Positions 5,702 to 12,425 of a DNA stretch of 13,051 bases are shown one piece after another; positions within the stretch are counted from its first letter, which is position 1; every line of letters begins with the position of its first letter. Source of the stretch: CAZDAW01 sp964503685 (GTDB taxonomy: Bacteria; Chloroflexota; Anaerolineae; Anaerolineales; Anaerolineaceae); NCBI GenBank assembly GCA_964503685.1, contig CAZDAW010000103.1:1-13051 (forward strand). The letters run 5' to 3'. The notes under the pieces are model-generated. The model was not told the origin of the DNA and did no database searches. It was given only the letters and a program-made list of their open reading frames with translations. The position numbers and the translations under genes were made by a program.

Positions 5702-6705
5702 GCCTGGACCAATTTATTCAATCAGCCCGACCGCTAATTGATGCCGAATTAAAGAAGACAGTCAATACCATCGATGGAACTTCTTATGAAGGGCTTCACG
5801 CCATGCTGGCTTACCACATAGGCTGGGAAGGCGAAGACGCGGGAGAAAAGGCACAGGGGAAACGAATTCGCCCGCTGCTTGTATTGTTGGGAACATCCGC
5901 GGCCGGAAAAGATTGGCATCTGGCGTTATCCGCTGCCGCTGCCGTGGAATTGATTCATAATTTTTCGTTGATCCATGATGACATTGAAGACCGGTCAGAA
6001 TACCGGCACGGACGAAAAACTGTCTGGGCGAAATGGGGTGAGGCCCAGGCGATTAATAGCGGTGACTGCATGTTCGCGCTGGCGTTTCATTCAGTTCATC
6101 ACGCAAACGCACATTCAGACTGCGTTTTGGGAGCGGCAGATCTATTACAGCAAACCTGTGTCCGATTGACTAAAGGCCAATTTCTTGATATGGCGTATGA
6201 AAACCGTGACGATCTTCCATTAGAAGAGTACTGGAATATGGTCGGAGGAAAGACAGCGTCGTTGCTTTCCTGTAGTTCTTGCATTGGTGCGGTTCTTACC
6301 GGTGTTGAAGAAAAGAAAATTGAATCCCTGAGGTCATTCGGATGGAATTTGGGATTGGCGTTTCAGGCCCAGGATGATTGGCTGGGAATTTGGGGAGACA
6401 GCGCGCTTACCGGTAAGTCAACAGAAAGCGACCTTCTTAGTGGTAAAAAAACATTACCGGTGATTTTGGGTCTAGACGCATCTGAGACTTTTAAGAAACG
6501 CTGGAAGAATCGTCCATTCAAAATGGATGAAATCCAGGAGCTCGCCGATATACTTAAAAATGCCGGGGTACAGGAAATGGTTGAAGACCAGACGAAACAA
6601 TATACCGATAAGGCTAAATCTGCCCTGGACAATGCCGGACTCGAAGAAGAGGCTGTGAGGAACCTGTTGGATTTGACACAAAAGTTGTTAAACCGGAAAA
6701 AGTAA
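5698..6705 (+). CDS. Polyprenyl (geranylgeranyl/farnesyl-type) diphosphate synthase
   Basis: This trans-prenyltransferase condenses isopentenyl diphosphate with an allylic diphosphate. The 335 residues are typical. KRIRPLL (55-61) contacts IPP. The first Asp-rich motif is DDIED (94-98), preceded by HNFSLIH with an aromatic residue five positions before it. KTASLL (185-190) follows. The second motif is QAQDDWLGIWGD (223-234), where the final Asp of classic DDxxD is Gly and the next Asp comes at 234; this DDxxGxxGD form is known in some bacterial GGPP-type synthases. DLLSGKKTLPV (245-255) closes the core. Product length (C15, C20 or longer) cannot be read reliably. It overlaps the isomerase gene by ATGA and shares its operon. 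Products would feed quinone side chains, carotenoids or lipid carriers. Confidence 0.9.
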   Translation: MSLDQFIQSARPLIDAELKKTVNTIDGTSYEGLHAMLAYHIGWEGEDAGEKAQGKRIRPLLVLLGTSAAGKDWHLALSAAAAVELIHNFSLIHDDIEDRSEYRHGRKTVWAKWGEAQAINSGDCMFALAFHSVHHANAHSDCVLGAADLLQQTCVRLTKGQFLDMAYENRDDLPLEEYWNMVGGKTASLLSCSSCIGAVLTGVEEKKIESLRSFGWNLGLAFQAQDDWLGIWGDSALTGKSTESDLLSGKKTLPVILGLDASETFKKRWKNRPFKMDEIQELADILKNAGVQEMVEDQTKQYTDKAKSALDNAGLEEEAVRNLLDLTQKLLNRKK

Positions 6706-6770
6706 TCGACCGAATCAAATATTTTTGTTGATCAGGTCATAAAGACAATACGATTACGCGAAAGGTAGGC

Positions 6771-7433
6771 ATGGTCATGGTAGCCAGGAAAAATAAAAAC
6801 GCGAAGGATCCTGAAGATCTGTGGGACGCCGCAGAGATCATTTGCGATGAAGGTATCGACCAGGATATTATTCGTGAATCAGTTACTTCCATATTGAAAG
6901 CTGTTGGTGAAAACCCCGACAGAGAGGGTCTGCATAACACGCCTCTCAGGGTTGCAAAAAGTTATGAGGATATGCTCTCCGGTTACCGGGTTGATCCATA
7001 CAAATTGATCAATGGCGCATTATTCAATGTGGAATATGACGAAATGGTCATTGTTCGTGATATTGAATTTTACAGTCTCTGTGAACACCATATGCTGCCA
7101 TTTATTGGCAGGGCGCATGTAGCTTATCTGCCGAATAAAAAAGTAGTAGGATTGTCAAAAATTCCCCGTATTGTGGATATGTTCGCCCGCCGCCTTCAGG
7201 TGCAAGAACGATTGACGATGCAAGTAGCCGAATTCCTTGATGAAGCTTTGCATCCTCATGGTGTTGCGGTGGTTATCGAAGCGCTGCATCTTTGTTCCAT
7301 GATGCGCGGTGTAAAGAAGCACGATTCACGGATGACCACGTCAGCCATGTTGGGTTATTTCCGGAAAAACCTGGCCACCCGAACCGAATTCTTGGATAAT
7401 ATTTCTCGCAGCGCCGAACCGCTGCATTTTTAG
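6771..7433 (+). CDS. folE: GTP cyclohydrolase I
   Basis: FolE converts GTP to 7,8-dihydroneopterin triphosphate, the first step of folate and other pterin pathways. The 220 residues match the E. coli length (222). The zinc ligands are C104 and H107 in SLCEHHMLPF (102-111), with C175 in HLCSMMRGV. VGLSKIPRIVDMFARRLQVQ (126-145) is the family signature. The N-terminal 30 residues are variable and charged. Two ATGs six bases apart (6771 and 6777) are possible; GGTAGG (6764-6769) fits 6777 slightly better, and the difference is two residues. A weak promoter-like pair (TTGTTG 6725-6730, TACGAT 6749-6754) lies in the 65-base gap after the prenyl synthase. The gene ends two bases from the convergent folK stop. 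Confidence 0.95.
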   Translation: MVMVARKNKNAKDPEDLWDAAEIICDEGIDQDIIRESVTSILKAVGENPDREGLHNTPLRVAKSYEDMLSGYRVDPYKLINGALFNVEYDEMVIVRDIEFYSLCEHHMLPFIGRAHVAYLPNKKVVGLSKIPRIVDMFARRLQVQERLTMQVAEFLDEALHPHGVAVVIEALHLCSMMRGVKKHDSRMTTSAMLGYFRKNLATRTEFLDNISRSAEPLHF

Positions 7434-7435
7434 CC

Positions 7436-7921
7436 TTACGATTGCGGGAAAAGTGGAAAATCGGACAACCGGCATGCTCCTGAATCCGGCAAAATTTCAC
7501 ATGCCAGGTCGAATAAACGCCGGCTGGAAATTGGATGAGTTAAATCCGGAATCAATTCAGCCACAGGCAGCAGGATAAACGCCGTTGTCCAAAGTCGCGG
7601 CTCAAGAATAACCGCGTTGTGAACAATTGTGTCCAGATCCAATGTGCGAGGGGCATACTTATCCGACGTCCGATGGCGCCCCATCTCTTGTTCCAGGGGG
7701 CGCAGGATATTAAATTTGAGATCATCAGGAGAGTAAAGGCAGGTGACTCTGACGGCCGCGTTATAAAAATCGGGTCCGGTCGTTCCTACTGCCGGTGTAA
7801 GCCAGACTGATGATGCCTGCAAAACTGGCAGGCGGCGGCTAAGAGACAGGGCTCCTTTACGGATATTTACCGCAGGATCGATATTTGACCCCAACAGGAT
7901 AACGGCCTCTCCCATACCCAT
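7436..7921 (-). CDS. folK: 6-hydroxymethyl-7,8-dihydropterin pyrophosphokinase
   Basis: FolK transfers pyrophosphate from ATP to 6-hydroxymethyl-dihydropterin, making the substrate of dihydropteroate synthase. The 161 residues contain VILLGSNIDP (7-16), SSVWLTPAVGTTGPDFYNAA (37-56) and EMGRHRTSDKYAPRTLDLD (79-97). The last of these holds the Mg-binding D95 and D97 and the conserved arginines. After DLD the loop that carries His115 and Arg121 in E. coli is shorter by about eight residues and reads LEPRLWTTAFIL, with Glu and Thr where those two residues would align. ATG 7921 and ATG 7915 are both possible starts. It is last in a folM-folB-folK operon, 25 bases after folB. Confidence 0.9.
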   Translation of the reverse strand: MGMGEAVILLGSNIDPAVNIRKGALSLSRRLPVLQASSVWLTPAVGTTGPDFYNAAVRVTCLYSPDDLKFNILRPLEQEMGRHRTSDKYAPRTLDLDTIVHNAVILEPRLWTTAFILLPVAELIPDLTHPISSRRLFDLACEILPDSGACRLSDFPLFPQS

Positions 7922-7946
7922 CTACCAGTCTGGTATATGGTTCATG

Positions 7947-8300
7947 TCAGGCCCGCATACGTTCTATTTCTACGCCGACTGATTTTGAAAAGCGGACCGC
8001 GCCTGGTTTTTCCACCCGGACTCTCACACCAGCCGCCCGAGGATTTTTCAGAATCAACTGCGCCACATCTTCAGCCAGAGCTTCAACTGTGTACCTGCCG
8101 ACTGTGGAAGCGTGTTCCAGAACCATCTTGGAAATGGTGCGGTAATTTACACTTTTTTCCACATCGTCAGATTTTGCCGCCTCACTGATATCTGTAAAGA
8201 TAACAATATTAAATAGAATATCCTGCGGTTGGGCGCGTTCCCTATCACTGATACCAATCACACCTCGAGCGAGAAGGTCTTTGATGAGAATTTGATCCAT
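7947..8300 (-). CDS. folB: Dihydroneopterin aldolase (FolB/FolX family)
   Basis: FolB cleaves 7,8-dihydroneopterin to 6-hydroxymethyl-dihydropterin and glycolaldehyde. The start at 8300 is set by GGAG (8309-8306) five bases upstream and gives 117 residues beginning MDQILIKDLLARGVIG; the frame stays open upstream to 8378 but that part overlaps the preceding gene. The catalytic residues expected from E. coli FolB are all present: E21 in SDRERAQ, Y53 in VNYRTISK and K98 in VEKPGAV. The middle (QDILFNI, NYRTISK) resembles the epimerase paralogue FolX, while the C-terminal KPGAVRFSKSVGVEIER is FolB-like. Aldolase is the better call, with epimerase activity possible. It lies 13 bases after the SDR gene in one operon. 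Confidence 0.88.
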   Translation of the reverse strand: MDQILIKDLLARGVIGISDRERAQPQDILFNIVIFTDISEAAKSDDVEKSVNYRTISKMVLEHASTVGRYTVEALAEDVAQLILKNPRAAGVRVRVEKPGAVRFSKSVGVEIERMRA

Positions 8301-8313
8301 AGTATCTCCGTTG

Positions 8314-9039
8314 TTATACCAGATGGCGTCCGCCATCAAGGTGAATGATCTCCCCGGTGATATATTCCGGACCGTCAAGTAGGAACAAGATAGTTTTATC
8401 CAATTCTTCAGGTTCAGCCCAGCGATTCAGGGGGACCGGTTTGATGATTGTATCCGATTGTGATCCATCTGCTGGCGGGAGTATGGCACCAAGGGCGATG
8501 CCATTCACGGTAACACGCGGCGCCATGGAAACGGCCAAAGATCGGGTGAGAGCAGCCAGGGCTGCTTTACTGATGGTATAAGGCAGGTGGTCGACTCCTG
8601 GACGTAAAGCTCGCCAATCGAGCATATTCACAATGCGGCCTTTCGAGTCCAACGCCAGTGATTGATAAAATGCCTGACTAATGAAAAAAGGAGCGGTAAG
8701 GTTGATATTCAGATGCCGCTGCCAGTTTTCTTGATTTACATCCGGTAAACGCAACGGTTCAAAAATAGCCGCGTTGTGGATCACGGCATAGATGGGACCG
8801 GCGGTTAATGCCTTTTCCACAAGGCCATGGGCTTCTTCAGGGCGGCTCAAATCTGCCTGTAAAAGGCTGACTTTTCTACCAAGAGAACTGATCTCATGAG
8901 CCGTTTCCAACGCGGCGGTTTTTGAATGGCCGTAATGAAGCAGGATATCAGCGCCAGCTCTGGCAAGAGTGATAGCCAATTGCCTGCCCAAGCGAACGCC
9001 GCCTCCGGTAATGAGGATATTCCTGCCTTCGAGGCTCAT
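8314..9039 (-). CDS. folM: FolM/PTR1-like pteridine reductase (short-chain dehydrogenase)
   Basis: The 241-residue SDR has an N-terminal NADPH-binding TGGGVRLG (11-18) with the TGxxxRxG pattern of FolM and trypanosomatid PTR1. DLSRP (63-67) and HNAA (88-91) follow. The active site reads Asp141 (IVNMLDWRA), Tyr154 and Lys158 (YTISK). PTR1 uses Asp-Tyr-Lys, where ordinary SDRs have Ser-Tyr-Lys. The C-terminus ITGEIIHLDGG is standard. FolM-type enzymes reduce dihydromonapterin or dihydropterins and can back up dihydrofolate reductase. Placement ahead of folB and folK supports a pterin substrate, which is an inference. The ATG at 9039 has only a weak ribosome binding site; a promoter lies 50-80 bases upstream. 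Confidence 0.8.
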   Translation of the reverse strand: MSLEGRNILITGGGVRLGRQLAITLARAGADILLHYGHSKTAALETAHEISSLGRKVSLLQADLSRPEEAHGLVEKALTAGPIYAVIHNAAIFEPLRLPDVNQENWQRHLNINLTAPFFISQAFYQSLALDSKGRIVNMLDWRALRPGVDHLPYTISKAALAALTRSLAVSMAPRVTVNGIALGAILPPADGSQSDTIIKPVPLNRWAEPEELDKTILFLLDGPEYITGEIIHLDGGRHLV

Positions 9040-9088
9040 GAGGTTTTCATCATACTAATCATCTGTATTGATTTACACATCCAATAAG

Positions 9089-9118
9089 AGTGTAAGGGAT
9101 GTCTTTGGGGTGTGTCAA
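9089..9118 (-). promoter_or_regulatory. Sigma-70 promoter of the folM-folB-folK operon
   Basis: The minus strand has TTGACA (9118-9113), 18 bases, and TACACT (9094-9089). A start near 9082 leaves about 43 bases before the folM ATG. It sits just 23 bases after the stop of the VanZ-like gene, with no terminator between, so read-through from that operon is possible. Confidence 0.6.
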
Positions 9119-9140
9119 GCAACCTGTAAGTTTATTCTTG

Positions 9141-9524
9141 TTAAGAACGCCTGACAAACCATTTGGCAAGAAGACTGAAAAGAAATATCCCCAATAGACT
9201 GAAAGAAACATCCAGGATAGATGATGTTCGGGATGGGAAAAAGGATTGAGAATATTCTTCTATTATGGCAAAACCTGCCAGTAAAAAAATACAAACCGGC
9301 AATGGAATGGAAAGAAAACGCCAAATACAATTCGGAAAGCTGAGCATCAGTAAGAATGCCAGAATCCCATAAAGAAAGAAATGACCGGCTTTATCACCAT
9401 TCGGATAATGGTAAATAGATTTGATCCATCCTGGCAGGGTATTACTATCGGCTCCCCAAATGATTAGCCCGATAAAAATACCAAAAATAAGGGTTAACAG
9501 ACGGATCCAATTAATCCGGCTCAA
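9141..9524 (-). CDS. VanZ-like membrane protein
   Basis: This 127-residue protein has four predicted membrane segments (about 7-24, 46-62, 70-88, 102-122) and no soluble domain. VanZ-family signatures are DKAGHFFLYGILAF (44-57), IIEEYSQSFFPSRTSSILD (87-105) and the final LLGIFLFSLLA. The conserved polar residues in and next to the membrane suggest an enzyme- or binding-type role. VanZ itself gives low-level teicoplanin resistance, but most relatives have no known function and this is no evidence of antibiotic resistance. The start is a TTG at 9524, chosen because GGGAG (9536-9532) stands 7 bases upstream. It follows the M14 peptidase gene by 31 bases and is probably co-transcribed with it. 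Confidence 0.85.
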   Translation of the reverse strand: MSRINWIRLLTLIFGIFIGLIIWGADSNTLPGWIKSIYHYPNGDKAGHFFLYGILAFLLMLSFPNCIWRFLSIPLPVCIFLLAGFAIIEEYSQSFFPSRTSSILDVSFSLLGIFLFSLLAKWFVRRS

Positions 9525-9555
9525 GCGAACACTCCCATTCTATGGCAGGGTATGT

Positions 9556-11550
9556 CTATTTGTCTTCCTGATAACCAAAGACAATCCCGTTCAGTTTATT
9601 AAATGTTTGAACGCCGAATTTTTTGATCTGATCCAGAGTGGAAGGTTCCTCAGGAATACTCTTGGCCAAATTGTTCAAACCGGTCAAAGTCTTTGTCCCT
9701 GTGGAAGGTTCCCATTGCATGAGAACTCTCAATACTTTCAAGTTTTCTGCGAAATCCGTATCGGTATGGTTGGAAAGTTCCAGGTCAACTGCGGCGATCC
9801 CATTCATTGCCAACCAATCGGTAAACTGCCCGGTGTATTTACAACCGGTATCCTGAGGCGGGTAGGCGTAATTGGTCACTGCGGCAATGGATTTAGCCAA
9901 CCGAACGGATTCTGTTTCCGGCGGCCTCCCTCCGGCAAACAAGCCCAACGCGGCTGAATGGTAGTTGACCAACGCGCTGATATTATGTGCCTGGATAAAA
10001 TCACGCACCGCTATTGTTTCCGGTTCAGAGAAGGGAGATGATCCCGCACTGATCGGGCGATAATTCCAACAACCATCGCGAGGCCAGTCAACCACCCAGA
10101 AAGCGTCAAAGTTGCGATTTAAATCCACACCACGTTCGTTTGTGCGACCGTCAAGGTTATGCCCGCGGGCTTCTCCGTCAGGATTCATCAGGCGGAGGAT
10201 GTAAAGGGTGCGATCAGCCGGTATGACCTGAGGATTCTTTTTAATATATTCAATCAACTGATCGGCCAGTGCGGTGGTATTCCACTCATTTCCGCCATGC
10301 ACGCCCGCGACCATCATACGTTCAACCGGCCCATTGCCAAACTGCATGATTTCGAGATTATTCCCTTTAACCGATTTGCCAATGACCCGGGGGCCGTCTA
10401 CAAAGCCGGTTGGCTGCGCTACCACGGGTGAATTCGCGATAGGGATAGCAACTTCGGCTGCGCTAGTGTCAGATACTGTCTGCACAGGTTGAACGGCTGC
10501 AGAAGTATCCGTGGTTTGTGAGGGTGAAGGTATGTCAAATGTGACATTATTCGAGTCGATTGGTTCATCGCCCTCGGTGTAACCCTCAGCAGAATCATCG
10601 ATGATTTCTGTATCCGATATCGAATTTTCCGGAGGATTTGCAGCCGAGTTCGCCTGGGCAGGTGCTGAAGCGGGTGTTTCAAGTGGGATTTCAGGTGATG
10701 AATTCCCATCGACAGGGATCTCTGCCGAAGCACGAACGTCCTGCCCGCTTTCAGAGCTGTCTGTCGGTTTATCCAATTCGCTAATGGGTGCCGCTGTTGG
10801 CGTTGGGAAGTAGGTGGCCAGTATGGATGGCTGCTCCGCCGGCTGGTTAAAGGGAGAAGCCGGGGTTGAGTCTGTGTTCTCTCCAAGAAACGGTAAGTCG
10901 CCCAGATTATTCTCAATCTGAAGAGTGATCCATCCCCACACGCGTTCACCGGTGGTGATTCCGGTTGAAAAAAGGATATACCCGGCCATGGCAAAAATGG
11001 CAATCACCATGGCGCTTTTAACCAGACCTTTGAAACTGATACCCTTTCGAGGTTTTCTCACTGGACGGCGGGCCACCATTGCTGGTTGATTTTGAGATTG
11101 CCGGGGGTTATTCTGGGTAGATCGGTTATTTTCCCGTGTTTTAGGATAATCAAGATCGATCGATAGAGCTGTATGGTAATGAGGCGGTAATTCAGCCCGT
11201 TTCAAACCACGTTGAACAGCACGCTGCGCGTGTTTTGAAGCCAGAGTGTTATCTGTTGTTTCGTCCAAATCATCGAATAGCGAGTTAGCGGTACTCATAT
11301 TCGATGTTCTTTGATAAGCGGTTTGCCTGGATTGGAAGGATGCTGAAGATAACCCAGCTCGTTCCAGGCAGTAATCACGTTTGGATTGATTGGGCATACA
11401 TTCAGCCAGCCAACGCCAGGCATCCATATTATCAGGATCAATTTCGAGAATACGGTTCAGGTAGGCAGCCGCTGCCTGTTTATGCCCATATTGAATAGCC
11501 CGCATAGCCTGGGCCAATAATTCGGTTATTTCTGAAGTCATGTCTGCCAT
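9556..11550 (-). CDS. TPR-like / transmembrane / M14 zinc carboxypeptidase-like fusion protein
   Basis: The 664-residue product has a TPR-like helical N-terminus (5-67: AMRAIQYGHKQAAAAYLNRI, then ILEIDPDNMDAWRWLAEC). A polar, basic stretch (68-172) follows, ending RRPVRKPRKG, then one membrane segment (about 178-197). A long Pro/Ser/Thr/Glu-rich linker (about 218-387) leads to an M14 peptidase domain (388-617). The zinc ligands fit H418 and E422 in HGGNE and H531 in NYHSA. RTNERGVDLNRNF (469-481) fits the substrate-binding Arg/Asn, and E591 in DLELSNH fits the catalytic Glu. Basic residues before the membrane segment place the TPR inside and the peptidase outside. Likely substrates are peptides or cell-wall peptides; this is inferred. 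An in-frame ATG at 11739 overlaps the upstream YdcF frame, so 11550 is preferred. Its ribosome binding site is weak. Confidence 0.85.
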   Translation of the reverse strand: MADMTSEITELLAQAMRAIQYGHKQAAAAYLNRILEIDPDNMDAWRWLAECMPNQSKRDYCLERAGLSSASFQSRQTAYQRTSNMSTANSLFDDLDETTDNTLASKHAQRAVQRGLKRAELPPHYHTALSIDLDYPKTRENNRSTQNNPRQSQNQPAMVARRPVRKPRKGISFKGLVKSAMVIAIFAMAGYILFSTGITTGERVWGWITLQIENNLGDLPFLGENTDSTPASPFNQPAEQPSILATYFPTPTAAPISELDKPTDSSESGQDVRASAEIPVDGNSSPEIPLETPASAPAQANSAANPPENSISDTEIIDDSAEGYTEGDEPIDSNNVTFDIPSPSQTTDTSAAVQPVQTVSDTSAAEVAIPIANSPVVAQPTGFVDGPRVIGKSVKGNNLEIMQFGNGPVERMMVAGVHGGNEWNTTALADQLIEYIKKNPQVIPADRTLYILRLMNPDGEARGHNLDGRTNERGVDLNRNFDAFWVVDWPRDGCWNYRPISAGSSPFSEPETIAVRDFIQAHNISALVNYHSAALGLFAGGRPPETESVRLAKSIAAVTNYAYPPQDTGCKYTGQFTDWLAMNGIAAVDLELSNHTDTDFAENLKVLRVLMQWEPSTGTKTLTGLNNLAKSIPEEPSTLDQIKKFGVQTFNKLNGIVFGYQEDK

Positions 11551-11612
11551 AGTCCAACCGCCACTTGAATTGGATTTTTCAGTAACGGTTGCAAGAAAAA
11601 GGCCAGAGGATT

Positions 11613-11936
11613 TTATGACGTTTCGGATGGGATGGAAGGTTGAGCGGCTGGATCTGCCAATTGTGAAATAAACCCGAACCTCACCAATGTATTGAAAGCA
11701 TCCATCACTTGCGCGGGTATTGGTTGAGAGGCCTGCCATCCACGCTCCGCGTAAACAATGATACGATGAAAATCTCCAACCATTACTTGAATCAGATCAA
11801 TCATGGAAAATCCTTCAAAAGGATATTCATCAAAAGAGATATCAGGAGAGGAAACACAAAAATCCAGATCAGGCCAATATTTGGTCACGGCTGCCATAGT
11901 CCGGCGTTCCATATAAGGCTTTTGAAGAATAATCAA
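11613..11936 (-). CDS. YdcF/DUF218-family protein, C-terminal part after a frameshift
   Basis: This frame holds the second half of a DUF218 protein: NLIILQKPYMERRTMAAV, then PDISFDEYPFEGFS, then MVGDFHRIIVYAERGWQASQ and IPAQVMDAFNTLVRFGF. These stretches match the C-terminal region of the YdcF family, including the QKPYMERR motif. It opens at a TTG (11936) that overlaps the TGA of the upstream frame, but has no ribosome binding site of its own. The frame stays open upstream to the T6 run at 11985-11980, where adding one T would join it to the first half. It is therefore a fragment of one gene, not a gene of its own. It ends 62 bases before the M14 fusion gene. Confidence 0.7.
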   Translation of the reverse strand: MIILQKPYMERRTMAAVTKYWPDLDFCVSSPDISFDEYPFEGFSMIDLIQVMVGDFHRIIVYAERGWQASQPIPAQVMDAFNTLVRFGFISQLADPAAQPSIPSETS

Positions 11937-12304
11937 GTTCTTATATGTAACCCGGTTTGCAGTGAGAATTGCGCGGCTGAAAAAATGTTCTCAGCCGTAT
12001 TGGTCGCTCGATTTTCAATATAAATATTCGGGGATGGCACTCCGGCCTTTATCATTACATCCGCAAAAGCTTCCGCTTCCGGTTTATGGTACAGGTCATA
12101 CGTTAACCGGCCAACCCCTCCCGAGGGGCATATCCATTTTGCCATGTTACGGTGGTACAGGTCGGCAGCGTATTCCGCGACACGAAGGTCATTGCTGCAA
12201 AAAATCAAGATTCCGTCAGCGGGTTTCAACGGCATCCCAATTCTTAAATAATCCCATAAGCATCTGGCAGATTGGATAATTTCTGGATTCAACTTTGGCT
12301 GCAT
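11933..12304 (-). CDS. YdcF/DUF218-family protein, N-terminal part (frameshifted)
   Basis: The 123-codon frame starts at ATG 12304 with MQPKLNPEIIQSARCLWDYL. Residues 26-108 are typical of YdcF/DUF218: PADGILIFCSNDLRVAEYAA, SGGVGRLTYDLYHKPEAEAF, then IYIENRATNTAENIF. After that it goes out of register and stops at 11933. With one extra T in the T6 run (11985-11980 on the minus strand) it reads ENIFFSRAILTAN and continues into the C-terminal half, giving about 230 residues without a stop. YdcF relatives bind nucleotides or act in envelope processes (SanA, ElyC); the exact reaction is unknown. The gene is first in the operon with the M14 and VanZ-like genes. AAGG lies rather far (14 bases) before the ATG. 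Confidence 0.8.
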   Translation of the reverse strand: MQPKLNPEIIQSARCLWDYLRIGMPLKPADGILIFCSNDLRVAEYAADLYHRNMAKWICPSGGVGRLTYDLYHKPEAEAFADVMIKAGVPSPNIYIENRATNTAENIFSAAQFSLQTGLHIRT

Positions 12305-12322
12305 ACGTGTTTTTTTTACCTT

Positions 12323-12407
12323 GGATTATCTCGATCTGTTATCCTGTACAAGCTTCATTAGAACTATCATTGATAAAAGTATAATTCGGATAACGTAACT
12401 ATTATCC
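12323..12407. repeat. Operator-like inverted GGATAA/TTATCC elements in the divergent region
   Basis: Box 1 (12323-12344) is GGATTA, ten bases, TTATCC. Box 2 (12388-12407) is GGATAA, eight bases, TTATCC. Between them lies the palindrome TATCATTGATA (12365-12375). Box 2 sits just after the -10 of the ABC permease gene, where a repressor would block transcription. Function is inferred only from symmetry and position. Confidence 0.3.
12380..12385 (+). promoter_or_regulatory. -10 element of the ABC permease gene
   Basis: A perfect TATAAT stands 40 bases before the ATG at 12426. No convincing -35 hexamer is at the usual distance, which would fit a promoter needing an activator, or a false match. 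Confidence 0.4.
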
Positions 12408-12425
12408 CTGAAAAGGGGAGGAAAT

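Noticed and set aside
8301..8378. Upstream in-frame ATG for folB at 8378
   Set aside because: The added residues overlap the end of the SDR gene and do not resemble FolB. ATG 8300 has GGAG at correct spacing.
9141..9524. VanZ-like gene as an antibiotic-resistance determinant
   Set aside because: There is no vanHAX-type neighbour, and VanZ-like proteins are widespread housekeeping membrane proteins; family membership alone does not support resistance.
10419..11003. Minus-strand 194-codon frame within the M14 fusion gene
   Set aside because: It is an alternate frame of the Pro/Ser/Thr-rich linker, with biased composition and no start signal.
11551..11739. Upstream in-frame ATG for the TPR-TM-M14 protein at 11739
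   Set aside because: The extra 63 residues are the out-of-frame reading of the YdcF C-terminus and show no domain; the TPR-like part begins right after ATG 11550.
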